Below are positions 16,280-25,495 of a stretch of DNA of 64,000 nt, one piece after another (positions within the stretch are counted from its first letter, which is position 1; each line of letters starts with the position of its first letter). The position numbers and the translations under genes are program-made. This DNA comes from Actinomadura sp. J1-007 (GTDB lineage Bacteria; Actinomycetota; Actinomycetes; Streptosporangiales; Streptosporangiaceae): positions 744,001 through 808,000 of the forward strand of contig NZ_WING01000003.1 of the NCBI RefSeq assembly GCF_009793335.1. The letters run 5' to 3'. The notes below the pieces were generated by a model. That model saw only the letters and a program-made list of their open reading frames with translations, did no database searches and had not been told where the DNA came from.

Positions 16280-17417
16280 GCGGATCGACCGCGTCGTCAT
16301 CGTCGGGACCGGCATCGCCGGGACGACCGCCGCGCTGACCCTGCGCGCCGAGGGCTACCAGGGCGGAGTGGACCTGATCGGCGCTGAGCCTCACGAGCCG
16401 TACCGGCGTCCCCCCTTGTCCAAGGAACTGCTCGCCGGCCGCATACCGCCGGAGCGGGTGCGGCTGAAACCTCCCGCGGCCTGGGCGGACCAGGGCATCG
16501 CCCTCCGCACGGGGATCAGCGCGGTGGCCTTGGACCGCGGGCGCAGGAGGGTGCGCCTGTCCGACGGCGGCGAGCTCGGCTACGACCGGCTCCTGCTGGC
16601 GACGGGCGGCAGGCCGCTCCGGATACCCGGCGCGCCGACCCTGCGGACGCTCGCCGACGCGCTCGCCCTCCGGGCCCGTTTGGACGAGGGAGGGCGGCTC
16701 CTGGTCGTCGGCGGCGGGCTCATCGGGTTGGAGGCCGCCGCCACGGCGCGGTCCGCCGGATGCGAGGTGACCGTGTGGGAAGCAGGCGATCACGTCCTCG
16801 GACGGGTGCTCCCCGGATGGCTCGCCGCCCATGTCGCGGCCGCTCATCTGCGTCGCGGCGTCGATCTGCGCACCGGGACCCCGGTGGAGGCGGTCTCTCA
16901 CACGTCCGGCGGCTACCGGGTGGCGGGCGAGTCCGCGCGGTGGAACGGCGACCACGTGCTGGCCGCCGTCGGGGTGGCGCCCGACACCGCCCTGGCCGCC
17001 GAAGGAGGGCTGGCCGTGGACGACGGGATCGTCGTCGACGACCGGCTCGCCACCTTTGACGCCGCCGTGTACGCGGCGGGGGACGCCGCCCGCCTTCCCC
17101 GCGGCCGGGGCGAGCACTGGGCCGACGCCCAGGAGCAGGGCGCCACAGCGGCACGGAACATGCTCGGGCAGGACGTCGCCCACACCGCGGTCCCGTGGTG
17201 CTGGTCCGACCAGTACGGCCTGAAAATCCAGATCTGCGGCCGGCTCGTCGGAACGCCCGAGACCTCCGGTGACCCGGCGCGCCATGACGCGGCGATCTCG
17301 TTCGTCCACGACGGCGCGCTCTGCGGGGCGGTCTGCTTCAACCGGCCGAAGGAGTTCCGCGACCTCCGATCGGAAATAGCCCGTTCCGAGGACGGCTCGC
17401 AGACGGTGAAAGCGTGA
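16272..17417 (+). CDS. Rubredoxin reductase (FAD-dependent, AlkT/RubB type)
   Basis: 381 aa, GTG start inside the last codons of the rubredoxin gene. FAD-binding VVIVGTGIAGTTAA at the N-terminus, central NAD(P)H-binding LVVGGGLIGLEAA (about 138-150), and the FAD ribityl contact VYAAGDAARL near 270. The acid/proline motif PYRRPPLSKELL is typical of ferredoxin/rubredoxin reductases. It moves electrons from NAD(P)H to the preceding rubredoxin and so to AlkB. Confidence 0.92.
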   Translation: MPERIDRVVIVGTGIAGTTAALTLRAEGYQGGVDLIGAEPHEPYRRPPLSKELLAGRIPPERVRLKPPAAWADQGIALRTGISAVALDRGRRRVRLSDGGELGYDRLLLATGGRPLRIPGAPTLRTLADALALRARLDEGGRLLVVGGGLIGLEAAATARSAGCEVTVWEAGDHVLGRVLPGWLAAHVAAAHLRRGVDLRTGTPVEAVSHTSGGYRVAGESARWNGDHVLAAVGVAPDTALAAEGGLAVDDGIVVDDRLATFDAAVYAAGDAARLPRGRGEHWADAQEQGATAARNMLGQDVAHTAVPWCWSDQYGLKIQICGRLVGTPETSGDPARHDAAISFVHDGALCGAVCFNRPKEFRDLRSEIARSEDGSQTVKA

Positions 17418-17483
17418 CCGGTGTGAAGGCGCAATTGCTTTGACGGTCCGGAAGAAGGATTCCTGAGAAGATCAGGAGGGTGC

Positions 17484-18680
17484 ATGGGTCTTTCTCCTAC
17501 GGCGAACCATCACTCGCCCGGCCCACCGGCTGCCGACGACCCCCGGTTACTGCTCCCGGCACTCGGAGCGGCCGCCACCGAGATCACGGTGGCGGTCCAG
17601 CGAGCGGTTCCTGAGCACTACGGAACGGAGGGCACGGCCGCCGCAAGCCTGCAACGGACGATCGAGCAGGCGGTACGGCAGTCGGTCTGCGGGTCGCAGC
17701 GCGAGAAGCGCGACGGGCTGCGGAGCGGGCGGGAGCTCTTCGAGAACCTCGGAGCGTGCGAAGCCGGGCGGCGCGACCCGGACGGCCTACAGACGGCGCT
17801 CAACGCCGGCGGCAACGCCGCGTGCCGGCACCTCGTCAAGGAGGCCAGGCGGCTGGGCGCGACCCTGGAGAACCTCACGACGGCCCTGGAGGATCTCTTC
17901 CTCTTCATCGACGAGATGACCGCGGCCGCGGCCGACGGGCACGCGCGCGCGAGAAGGGAGATGGCCGACGAGCGGGAGCACCTGCGGCGCACGCTGGCGG
18001 ACCTGCTGGTTCAGGACCCGCCGGCCGGGGCGGACGCCATCAGCGGCCTCGCCGAGCGGGCCGGCTGGGGGCCGGTCCGCAGCCTCGCCGCCGTCGCCGT
18101 CCGGACACCGCGGGACGCGCCGCCGCCCGTGCTGCCGCCGGCCTTCCTGGCCAGGTGGACGGCGCCCGAGCCGTACCTGATCTGGCCTGATCCCGACGGG
18201 CCGGGAGAGCCGCCGCTCCCCCTGCACGGCGTCGCGGTACCGGTGGCCATCGGCCCGACCGTGCCGTTGGAGAAGGGCGCCATGTCACTGCGGTGGGCGC
18301 GCCGGGTTCTCGCGCTGGTCGAGCGAGGCGCGATCACGGGCGAGCGCCCGGTCCGCTGCCTCGACCACCTCCCCAGCCTGCTCACCGACATGGGCGAGGA
18401 ACTCATCGGCGCCGCCCTGCCCGCACGCTTCGGCCCGCTTCTCCGGCTCCGGCCGAAACGCCGGCGCGTGCTCACGGACACGCTGCTGGTGTACCTGGAG
18501 AGCCGGGACAACGCGGTCATCGCCGCCGAACGCCTGCGAGTGCACAAGCAGACCGTCCGCAACCGGATCCGCGACGTCGAGACCGTTCTGGGCGACGCCA
18601 TCCATGACCCGGCGCGCCGGATCGAACTGCTGATCCTGCTGCACCACCTGGCACGGGTCGCCGACCGCGGCCGCCGCTGA
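17484..18680 (+). CDS. PucR/CdaR-family regulator
   Basis: 398 aa. The C-terminal 60 residues form the PucR-type HTH: LTDTLLVYLESRDNAVIAAE, then RLRVHKQTVRNRIRDVE. A GGDEF-like degenerate sensor region lies in the middle, and an N-terminal helical RsbR/RsbT-like segment comes first. Starting 66 bases after the reductase gene in the same direction, it is probably in the alkane operon and regulates it. Actinobacterial alkB operons more often end in a TetR (AlkU), so this placement is unusual. Confidence 0.85.
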   Translation: MGLSPTANHHSPGPPAADDPRLLLPALGAAATEITVAVQRAVPEHYGTEGTAAASLQRTIEQAVRQSVCGSQREKRDGLRSGRELFENLGACEAGRRDPDGLQTALNAGGNAACRHLVKEARRLGATLENLTTALEDLFLFIDEMTAAAADGHARARREMADEREHLRRTLADLLVQDPPAGADAISGLAERAGWGPVRSLAAVAVRTPRDAPPPVLPPAFLARWTAPEPYLIWPDPDGPGEPPLPLHGVAVPVAIGPTVPLEKGAMSLRWARRVLALVERGAITGERPVRCLDHLPSLLTDMGEELIGAALPARFGPLLRLRPKRRRVLTDTLLVYLESRDNAVIAAERLRVHKQTVRNRIRDVETVLGDAIHDPARRIELLILLHHLARVADRGRR

Positions 18681-18867
18681 ACGACCCGTGCCCCCGCCGG
18701 GCCGCCGTCCTCGTCCGGCCGGATCCTCAGCGGGACCCGTGGAGAATTGAGCGGCCATCTGGGCCTACGCGCGCAGAGCGTCATGGGGAGTGTCGTAGCA
18801 GTGCGCGACGTTGAACCCGGCGTTCGACCGTACCGTCAGGTGCGCCCGTCCGCTGGTCCGCGCCATG

Positions 18868-19371
18868 TCATCGGCGCAGGAGTACTTCTTGGACGATCGA
18901 GGCGATCAGCGTTCCGTCGGTTGTGCGCATCGAACCCGTGGCCAGGCCGCGGCTGCCGACGTGGGCGACGGAGCCCATGTCGTACAGCAGCCATTGGTCG
19001 ACGCGTGGCGGCCGGTGGAACCAGATCGAGTGGTCGAGGCTCACGAGCAGGCCGTACCTGGTCCGCGACAGCGGCGCGCGAGCGGCGTTCACCACGGCGA
19101 TGTCGGACAGGAAGGTGAGCAGGCCGGCGTGCAGCGCCGGGTCGTCCGCGACGGGCTCGGTCACGCGCACCCAGAAGGGATGGGCGAAGGGGGCGCCGTC
19201 CTTGGACGGATCGGCGGGACGCAGTTCGAAGGGCCGGTCGTCCCCGAACAGGCGGGACAGGCCCGCGGGCTCCAGCTCGTGCGGCGGCGGGACCGCCGGC
19301 GGGCCGGCCGCCTGCCAGGACTCTCCGGGCTCGGGAACGCGGCGTTGACAGGCTCCGAGCAACGATGCCAC
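18868..19371 (-). pseudogene. Half-length TesB-type acyl-CoA thioesterase (C-terminal hotdog only)
   Basis: 167 aa against about 285 for TesB double-hotdog thioesterases. It starts (GTG) in the linker between the two hotdogs (PEPGESW...PPPHEL) and keeps the complete second hotdog with FLSDIAVV, SLDHSIWFHRPPR and the terminal VQEVLL. In E. coli TesB the catalytic Asp, Thr and Gln lie in that half. The truncation point coincides with the 43-bp promoter element shared with the alkane operon, suggesting a rearrangement joint. It may still fold as a single-hotdog dimer, so loss of function is not certain. Confidence 0.7.
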
Positions 19372-19410
19372 GCTACGTACGGTGTAAATAAGATTTATCT
19401 TGTATGTCGC
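19368..19410. promoter_or_regulatory. 43-bp promoter element, copy 2
   Basis: Reverse-strand copy of the element at 10741-10783 (31 of 43 identical). It carries the half-sites GTAAATAAGATTTAT and CTACGTAC. It covers the start of the half TesB gene and lies 44 bases before the LLM oxidoreductase ATG, so it could control both. Confidence 0.65.
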
Positions 19411-19453
19411 GGCGCTTTTCGCCGTGGCTCACGGAATGGACGGAGAGGTGCTC

Positions 19454-20380
19454 ATGAGAATCGGTGTGGCGCTGGCCGAGCGGAACGGCCCCGACGCGCT
19501 GGAACGGCTCATCGGCGACGTGCGGCGCGCGGCCGAGGACGGGCTGGCCTCGATATGGATTCCGAACGGCGCCGGGATGGACATGCTCACCGCGCTGGCG
19601 GTCGTCGGAACGCGGGTGCCCGGCATCGAGCTGGTGCCCGCGGTGGTCCCGACCTACCCCCGCCACCCGGCCGCGCTCGCGCAGCAGGCCAGGACGGCCG
19701 CGTTCGCGCTGGGGCCCGGACGGCTGACCCTGGGCGTCGGGACGTCGCACAAGATCGTGGTGGAGAACGCCTACGGTTATGACTTCGACCGGCCCGTACG
19801 GCACATGCAGGAGTACCTGTCGGTCCTGGTGCCGCTGCTGAACGGCGAGAGCGTCGCGTTCGACGGCGACACCGTCCGCGCGCGGATCGGCCTCTCGGTG
19901 CCCAACCGGGAGCGGGTGCCGCTGCTCATGGCGGCGCTCGGCCCGAGGATGCTGAAGCTGGCCGGCGAGCGCGCGGACGGGACCGTCCTGTGGATGACGG
20001 GGCCCCGGACCGTCCGCGACCACATCGTGCCGACCATCACCGCCGCGGCCGAGAGCGCGGGCCGTCCCCGGCCGCGCGTGGTGTGCATGCTGCCCGTGGC
20101 CGTGACCGACGACGCCGAGGGCGCGCGGAAGCGGGCGGCGGAGATCTTCGGGCCCTACGGGGCGCTGCCGTCCTACCGGGCCATGATGGACCGGGAGGGC
20201 GCCGAGGGCCCGGCCGACCTGGCGGTCGTCGGCGACGAGCAGGCGGTGCGGGCGACGCTGGACCGGCTGGCCGCGGCGGGCGTCACCGACTTCGTGGCCG
20301 GTGAGTTCATGCGCGGCGAGGACCGGGCCCGTACGCGGGAGTTCCTGAAGACCTTCCCCGAACGGCCCGCGCGCCTATGA
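19454..20380 (+). CDS. LLM-class F420-dependent oxidoreductase
   Basis: 308 aa luciferase-like barrel. Visible family features are MRIGVALAERNG at the N-terminus, GRLTLGVGTSHK, DFDRPVRHMQEYL and LLMAALGPRMLKLAGERADG. The start at 19454 has GGAGAGG at 7-base spacing. Family members use reduced F420 or flavin; the substrate is unknown. Sharing the 43-bp element with the alkB operon suggests coregulation and a role in hydrocarbon or lipid oxidation. Its stop overlaps the convergent MFS gene by 6 bases. Confidence 0.88.
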   Translation: MRIGVALAERNGPDALERLIGDVRRAAEDGLASIWIPNGAGMDMLTALAVVGTRVPGIELVPAVVPTYPRHPAALAQQARTAAFALGPGRLTLGVGTSHKIVVENAYGYDFDRPVRHMQEYLSVLVPLLNGESVAFDGDTVRARIGLSVPNRERVPLLMAALGPRMLKLAGERADGTVLWMTGPRTVRDHIVPTITAAAESAGRPRPRVVCMLPVAVTDDAEGARKRAAEIFGPYGALPSYRAMMDREGAEGPADLAVVGDEQAVRATLDRLAAAGVTDFVAGEFMRGEDRARTREFLKTFPERPARL

Positions 20381-21877
20381 CGCCGTCTCGCCGGTGCGGC
20401 GCGCGGCGTAGCTGGAGAGCACGGCCAGGGCCGAGAGGACCGCCATCAGGCCCAGGGCGTACCGGTAGCCGGTGACGAGCTGGGCCACGCCCGGCTCGGA
20501 GACCCGCGACAGCGTCCCGGCGAAGACGCGGTCGCGCAGGGACGCCGCCACGGGGGCCGTGATGACGGGGAAGGCCAGCGCGGTGCTGACGACGATGCCC
20601 ACGTTCATGATCATCAGGCGCATCGCGTTGACGATGCCGACGCGGTGGGACGGGAGCCCGCGCAGCAGGGCCGTGGCGTTCGCGGGGAGGAAGGCCCCCG
20701 ACCCGGCGCCCATGAGCATCAGGCCCAGCATGATCGGCCAGTAGCCGGGCCGCGGCGACACCGCGGCCAGCAGCACCGCCAAGCCGAGCGTCGTCAGCGC
20801 CGACGCGAGCGCGGCCATGGTGCGGGCGTCCATGCCGCGCTGCACGAAGCCCGACCCGGTGGAGGCGACGACCGCGACGGCCGGCATGGCGAGGACCTTC
20901 AGCCCGGCAGTGACGGCGTCGTCCCCCTGGACGGCCTGAAAGAACAGGGCCATGAGCAGGACGGCGCCGATCCGGGCGGTCGCGTCCAGGAACGTGGCGA
21001 GGATGCCGAAGGCGAACGGCGGGTCGCGGAAGAGGGCGGTGTCGATGACGGGGTGCGGGCTGCGCCGCTCGACGGCGATGAAGACCGGCAGCAGGACCGC
21101 GAACACGGCGGCGCCGCCCAGCACGGGCGGGCTCGTCCAGCCGAGGTCGCCGACCTGGGACAGGCCGAACAGCAGCCCGCCGAGCCCGGCCAGGATCAGG
21201 ACGTTGCCCGGCACGTCGACGCCGCGTTCGCCGCGGGCGGGTTCGACCGGCCGCAGGACGGCCGCGCCCCAGGCCAGGCACAGCACGCCGAACGGGACGT
21301 TGTACCAGAACACCCAGCGCCAGCCGAAGTCGTCGACCAGGAAGCCGCCGAGGGTGGGCCCGGCGAGCTGGGCGATGGAGAAGCCGGCGGTGTAGACGCC
21401 CAAGGCGCGGCCGAGGTGCTCGCGCGGGAACACGTCGGTGAGGATGGCCGCGCTGTTGGCCAGCAGCATCGCGGCCCCGGCGGCCTGGAGCACCCGCAGC
21501 GCCACCACGGTCCAGGCCGTCGGCGCGAAGCCGAGCAGGAGGCTGCCCAGCGTGTAGGCGCCGAGCCCGGCCAGGTACATCGCGCGGCGCCCGAACATGT
21601 CGGCGAAGCGGCCGAAGACGATGATCAGCACCGTGTTGGCCAGCATGAAGGCCAGCAGGATCCAGCTCGCCTCCACCGGCCCGGCGCGGAAATGGCGGAC
21701 CACCGCGGGCAGCGCGACGTTGAGCGAGTTAGCGCCGAGGCCCATCAGGACGCTGGCCATGGTCACCACCGACAGCGTCCACCAGGCGTTGCGCGAGGGC
21801 CCGGCGGAGGGGGACGGTCGGTGTCGGCTCGCGGGGTACGGCTCACGCTCGTCCCTTCGCACGGCCCAGGAAGGCAC
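20375..21877 (-). CDS. MFS drug/proton antiporter, DHA2 (EmrB/QacA) type
   Basis: About 500 aa with 14 predicted membrane segments. Motifs are LGANSLNVALPAVVRHF (DHA2 motif D1 region), GRFADMFGRRAMYLAG (motif A) and GPTLGGFLVDDFGWRWVFW (motif C). The exact start is uncertain: GTG 21877 is the first in-frame choice after the 21883 palindrome and lacks a good ribosome site. It follows the quinone oxidoreductase on the same strand and would export a toxic intermediate or product. Confidence 0.87.
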   Translation of the reverse strand: MPSWAVRRDEREPYPASRHRPSPSAGPSRNAWWTLSVVTMASVLMGLGANSLNVALPAVVRHFRAGPVEASWILLAFMLANTVLIIVFGRFADMFGRRAMYLAGLGAYTLGSLLLGFAPTAWTVVALRVLQAAGAAMLLANSAAILTDVFPREHLGRALGVYTAGFSIAQLAGPTLGGFLVDDFGWRWVFWYNVPFGVLCLAWGAAVLRPVEPARGERGVDVPGNVLILAGLGGLLFGLSQVGDLGWTSPPVLGGAAVFAVLLPVFIAVERRSPHPVIDTALFRDPPFAFGILATFLDATARIGAVLLMALFFQAVQGDDAVTAGLKVLAMPAVAVVASTGSGFVQRGMDARTMAALASALTTLGLAVLLAAVSPRPGYWPIMLGLMLMGAGSGAFLPANATALLRGLPSHRVGIVNAMRLMIMNVGIVVSTALAFPVITAPVAASLRDRVFAGTLSRVSEPGVAQLVTGYRYALGLMAVLSALAVLSSYAARRTGETAS

Positions 21878-21882
21878 AATAT

Positions 21883-21897
21883 TAGAATATGATTCTA
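21883..21897. promoter_or_regulatory. Perfect 15-bp dyad before the DHA2 transporter
   Basis: TAGAAT-ATG-ATTCTA is a perfect inverted repeat in an unusually AT-rich patch, 6 bases upstream of the transporter start. No regulator gene is adjacent, so the cognate protein is unknown. Confidence 0.6.
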
Positions 21898-21909
21898 GAA
21901 TGTCGGCGT

Positions 21910-22869
21910 TCAGCCGTTCACCAGCAGGATCTTGCCCGTGTGCCGGCCCGCCTCCATGAGCCGATGGGCCTCGCCGGCCTCGGCCATGGGCAGCCTCTGG
22001 TCGATGATCGGCCGCACGGCTCCGCTCTCGATCATCGGCCAGACGTGCTCCCGCACTCCGGCGACCACGGCGGCCTTCTGCGCGGCGGACCGGGTGCGCA
22101 GGGTCGTGCCGTGCACCGATGCCCGCTTGACGACCAACTCGGCGAGGTTGAGCGGGGCCTCCAGCCCGTCCTGCAAGCCGATGACGGCCAGGCGCCCGTC
22201 GGCGGCCAGGGACCGGACGTTGCGTTCCAAGTAACGGCCGCCGATGACGTCGAGGATGACGTCGTACGGGCCGTGCTCGGCGAAGTCCTCCGTGCGGTAG
22301 TCGATCGCCAGGTCCGCGCCCAGTTCCCGCGCCAGAGCGGCTTTCTCGGGACCGCCGACCGTGGTGACGACGCGGGCCCCCAGCGCTTTGGCGATCTGGA
22401 GCGCCATGGTGCCGACGCCCCCGGCTCCGCCGTGCATGAGGAACGTCTCGCCCTCCTTGAGCCGCGCGGTCATGACGACGTTGGACCACACCGTGGCGGC
22501 CGCTTCGGGCAGCGCCGCGGCGTCGACCAGGTCGATCCCCTTGGGGATCGGGAGCAACTGCCCCGCGGGGACGGCGACCTTCTGCGCGTAGCCGCCCCCC
22601 GTCAGCAGCGCGCAGACCTCGTCACCGACCTGCCGGCCGGTCACGCCCTGCCCGAGTGCGCTGATGCGGCCGGAGACCTCCAGGCCCGGATACGGCGAAG
22701 CCCCCGGCGGCACCGGGTAGAGCCCCATTCGCTGCATGACGTCGGCCCGGTTCAGGGCGCTGGCCGCCACATCGACGACCACCTCGCCGGCGGCGGGCGA
22801 CGGGTCCTCGACCCGCGTCCAGTCCAGGACCTCGGGGCCCCCGGGCTCCTTGATCGATACTGCTCTCAT
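21910..22869 (-). CDS. NAD(P)H:quinone oxidoreductase, MDR superfamily (PIG3-like)
   Basis: 319 aa, zinc-free medium-chain reductase. It shows MRAVSIKEPGGPEVL, NRADVMQRMGLYPVPPG (as in PIG3/TP53I3), and the Rossmann loop MHGGAGGVGTMALQIAKALG, and ends HTGKILLVNG. Such enzymes reduce quinones or enoyl/enone double bonds with NADPH. It sits between the aldehyde dehydrogenase (54-base gap) and the DHA2 exporter. Confidence 0.9.
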   Translation of the reverse strand: MRAVSIKEPGGPEVLDWTRVEDPSPAAGEVVVDVAASALNRADVMQRMGLYPVPPGASPYPGLEVSGRISALGQGVTGRQVGDEVCALLTGGGYAQKVAVPAGQLLPIPKGIDLVDAAALPEAAATVWSNVVMTARLKEGETFLMHGGAGGVGTMALQIAKALGARVVTTVGGPEKAALARELGADLAIDYRTEDFAEHGPYDVILDVIGGRYLERNVRSLAADGRLAVIGLQDGLEAPLNLAELVVKRASVHGTTLRTRSAAQKAAVVAGVREHVWPMIESGAVRPIIDQRLPMAEAGEAHRLMEAGRHTGKILLVNG

Positions 22870-22923
22870 GATGCTCCGTTCACAGGGGTGAGATGAGCGC
22901 GCCCGCGGCTGGGGCGCCGTGCC

Positions 22924-24522
22924 TCAGCGGACGCCGGCCTTCCTCATGGCCATCAGCGCGGCGGTCATGGCGAGGTTCCACGTCCGGTGCGACACACGAG
23001 CCGGCGGGGTGAACCCGTGGACGCGCTGGTGGGCGACGGTCTGGGGCTCGGTGTACTTGAGGATCCCGTCGGCCCCGTGACGGCGGCCGATGCCCGACTC
23101 GCCCATGCCGCCCATCGGTGCGTCGATGCTTCCCCACGCGGCGGCGAAGCCCTCGTTGACGTTGACGGTGCCGGCGTGCAGGCGGGCGGCGACGGCCCGG
23201 CCCCGGGCGCCGTCACCGGTCCAGACACTGGCGTTGAGCCCGTAGGGCGTGGCGTTGGCCCGGTCGATCGCCTCGTCGGCGTCGCGCACGGGGTAGACCG
23301 AGACGACGGGGCCGAAGGTCTCGTTGTCGTACAGCGTCATGTCGGGGGTGACGCCGGTGAGGATGGTCGGCTCGTAGAACAGCGGCCCGAGGTCGGGCCG
23401 GGCCCCGCCGCCGGCCAGGACGGTCGCGCCCTTGGTGACGGCGTCGTCCACGTGCGCGGTGACGGTGTTGAGCTGGGCCTGGGTGGTGAGGCTGCCGACA
23501 TCGGCGCTGTAGTCGTACGAGGCGCCCATCCGGAGCTTCTCGGTGCGGGCGACGAACGCGGCGACGAACCGGTCGTGGACGGCCTCGTCCACGTAGAGGC
23601 GTTCGATGGAGACGCAGAGCTGGCCGGCCGAGGGGAAGCACGCGGCGACGGCGCCGTCGGCCGCCCGGTCGATGTCGGCGTCGTCCAGGACGAGCATGGC
23701 GTTCTTGCCGCCGAGCTCAAGGGAGGAGCCGATGAGGCGTTCGCCGGCGTCGCGCGCGATCCGGCGGCCGCTGGCGGTGGAGCCGGTGAACATCATGTAG
23801 TCGGCGCCCGCCATCAGCGCGCCGCCGATGGACTCGCCCCGCCCGATCACCATCTGCCACACGCCGAACGGCAGGCCGGCCTCGTACATCAGATCCAGCG
23901 CCCACAGCGCGGTGAGCGCGGTCTGCGTGTCGGGCTTCTGGACGACGGCGTTGCCCGCCATGAGCGCCGGGATCGCGTCGCCGGCGGCCATGCTCAGGGG
24001 GTAGTTCCACGGCGAGACGACGGCGACGGCGCCCTTGGGATGGCGCAGCTCGGTGGTGCGGGTCAGCACCGGGACCGCGCCGCGGCGGCGCTTCGGCCCG
24101 AGGAGCCGGGCGGCGCTGCGCGCGTAGTACCGGGCCGTGATCGCGATATCGGTGACCTCCAGGAACGCGTCCCGGCGGGTCTTGCCGCTCTCGGCCTGCA
24201 TCAGGTCCAGCGCCTCGTCCTGGCGCGCGAGGACGAGGTCGTGGAAGCGAAGGAGGATCTTCTTCCGCTCCCGGACGGACATGGCCGCCCACTCCCCCTG
24301 GGCGGCGCGGGCGCGCGCGAACGCGCCCTCGACGTCCGCGGGCGTCGAGACCGGCAGGTCGGCCAGCGGGTCTCCGGTGTACGGGGCGTCGGTGGTGACC
24401 CGGGCGGCGTTCGCCGCGGCGGTGACCCGCCGCACCAGCCGCTTGACGAGCGCAGGGGTCAGCGAGGGCGGCAGGGCGGAACCGCGGACGGCGGATGACG
24501 GGCGGGCGTGGTCGGTGACCAT
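22924..24522 (-). CDS. Aldehyde dehydrogenase, succinate-semialdehyde dehydrogenase (GabD2-like) type
   Basis: 532 aa. Catalytic residues are visible as SLELGGKN (general-base Glu) and SAGQLCVSIERLYV (nucleophilic Cys); the cofactor region VVSPWNYPLSMAAGDAIPAL and FTGSTASGRRIA are intact. It resembles actinobacterial NADP+ succinate-semialdehyde dehydrogenases, but substrate range in this family is loose. It starts 11 bases after the decarboxylase-like gene, so they are cotranscribed. It could also supply the aldehyde-to-acid step missing from the alkane operon. Confidence 0.9.
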   Translation of the reverse strand: MVTDHARPSSAVRGSALPPSLTPALVKRLVRRVTAAANAARVTTDAPYTGDPLADLPVSTPADVEGAFARARAAQGEWAAMSVRERKKILLRFHDLVLARQDEALDLMQAESGKTRRDAFLEVTDIAITARYYARSAARLLGPKRRRGAVPVLTRTTELRHPKGAVAVVSPWNYPLSMAAGDAIPALMAGNAVVQKPDTQTALTALWALDLMYEAGLPFGVWQMVIGRGESIGGALMAGADYMMFTGSTASGRRIARDAGERLIGSSLELGGKNAMLVLDDADIDRAADGAVAACFPSAGQLCVSIERLYVDEAVHDRFVAAFVARTEKLRMGASYDYSADVGSLTTQAQLNTVTAHVDDAVTKGATVLAGGGARPDLGPLFYEPTILTGVTPDMTLYDNETFGPVVSVYPVRDADEAIDRANATPYGLNASVWTGDGARGRAVAARLHAGTVNVNEGFAAAWGSIDAPMGGMGESGIGRRHGADGILKYTEPQTVAHQRVHGFTPPARVSHRTWNLAMTAALMAMRKAGVR

Positions 24523-24533
24523 GGCAGGGTTCC

Positions 24534-25475
24534 TTACCTCTCGTCTCGTCGCACCCGGCCCCCGGGCGGGACCGAGGTGGGGACCGGCATGTGCAGGGCG
24601 AGCTGCCCTTCGGTGACGACATCGAGCCGGACGGTCCTGACGGGGTCGAGCGAGCGCAGGTCGTCGGCCATACGGCCCGCGCCGACACGGAGAGCGGCGT
24701 CCCGCGGGAGGCTCGCGCTCCCCGCCGCCAGCACGTTCGTCTGGCTCAGCGTCGAATGCCACGCGCCGTTGATCGTCGTGTACGCGTTGAGGGTCGAGAC
24801 GCGCCGGCCGCTCGGATAAGCCGTCTGGGCCGGTGTCGCCGCCGAGAACGACAGGTCCGTCCCGCCGGCATCGTTGGCCACACGTGCCACCGTTCGATCG
24901 GCATCGATATCGACATCGAGCTCGGTGACCCATTTGGGAAAGCCGTAGCCGTCGCGGCCGCGGACCTGCGCGATCTCGGTGCTCACCGGCAACGACAGCA
25001 CATAGGAATCGAGACGCTCGTTCTTGAGCGCGGCGACGAGGTCCACGAACCCGAGCCGGCCGTGCCGGGCCGGTCTCACGGCGATCCCGACGGCGGCCTC
25101 GGTATAGAAGTCGATATCGCACACCTCGTACCGGAAGAACATGACCGAGACCAGCCCGAGGCCCGGCGCGACCTCCAGCGGCGCCAGTTCCCCGGGCAGG
25201 CGGGAACGGATGGCACGGGACCGGGCGAGCATCGTGATCCGGGCGGTCGAGATGCGGTAGTAGAAGTTCGGGGTGAACGTGGCGCCGATCGGGGAATCGA
25301 CCCTGGTCTTGGGCATTCCCCGGAAGAAGTCCACACCGCTGACGCGGGGATCGCGGTCGACCACGTCGAGATCGGTGCCCATCCGGTAACGGTCGTAAAG
25401 GCCGCCCTTCGGAACCGCGACCGCGCGCCCGCCCAGGTCGACCTCGACCGTGTCCTGCTGCTGGATCGGTGGCAT
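24534..25475 (-). CDS. Acetoacetate decarboxylase-family protein
   Basis: 313 aa, near the family length. It shows VPKGGLYDRYRM, YYRISTARITML, the conserved RYEVCDIDFYTE stretch and RGRDGYGFPKWVTELDVD. In acetoacetate decarboxylase a Lys forms the Schiff base; family members without decarboxylase activity also exist, so the reaction is unproven. The start at 25475 is preferred over 25493 for its GGGGG site. It is first of a probable four-gene minus-strand operon: decarboxylase-like, aldehyde dehydrogenase, quinone reductase, exporter. Confidence 0.85.
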   Translation of the reverse strand: MPPIQQQDTVEVDLGGRAVAVPKGGLYDRYRMGTDLDVVDRDPRVSGVDFFRGMPKTRVDSPIGATFTPNFYYRISTARITMLARSRAIRSRLPGELAPLEVAPGLGLVSVMFFRYEVCDIDFYTEAAVGIAVRPARHGRLGFVDLVAALKNERLDSYVLSLPVSTEIAQVRGRDGYGFPKWVTELDVDIDADRTVARVANDAGGTDLSFSAATPAQTAYPSGRRVSTLNAYTTINGAWHSTLSQTNVLAAGSASLPRDAALRVGAGRMADDLRSLDPVRTVRLDVVTEGQLALHMPVPTSVPPGGRVRRDER

Positions 25476-25495
25476 CGGAGTAGGCCCCCACATCA

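Noticed and set aside
20375..22489. A 704-aa fused protein covering the DHA2 exporter and upstream DNA
   Set aside because: The first 200 codons are the shadow of the quinone oxidoreductase gene; the exporter proper begins after the 21883 dyad.
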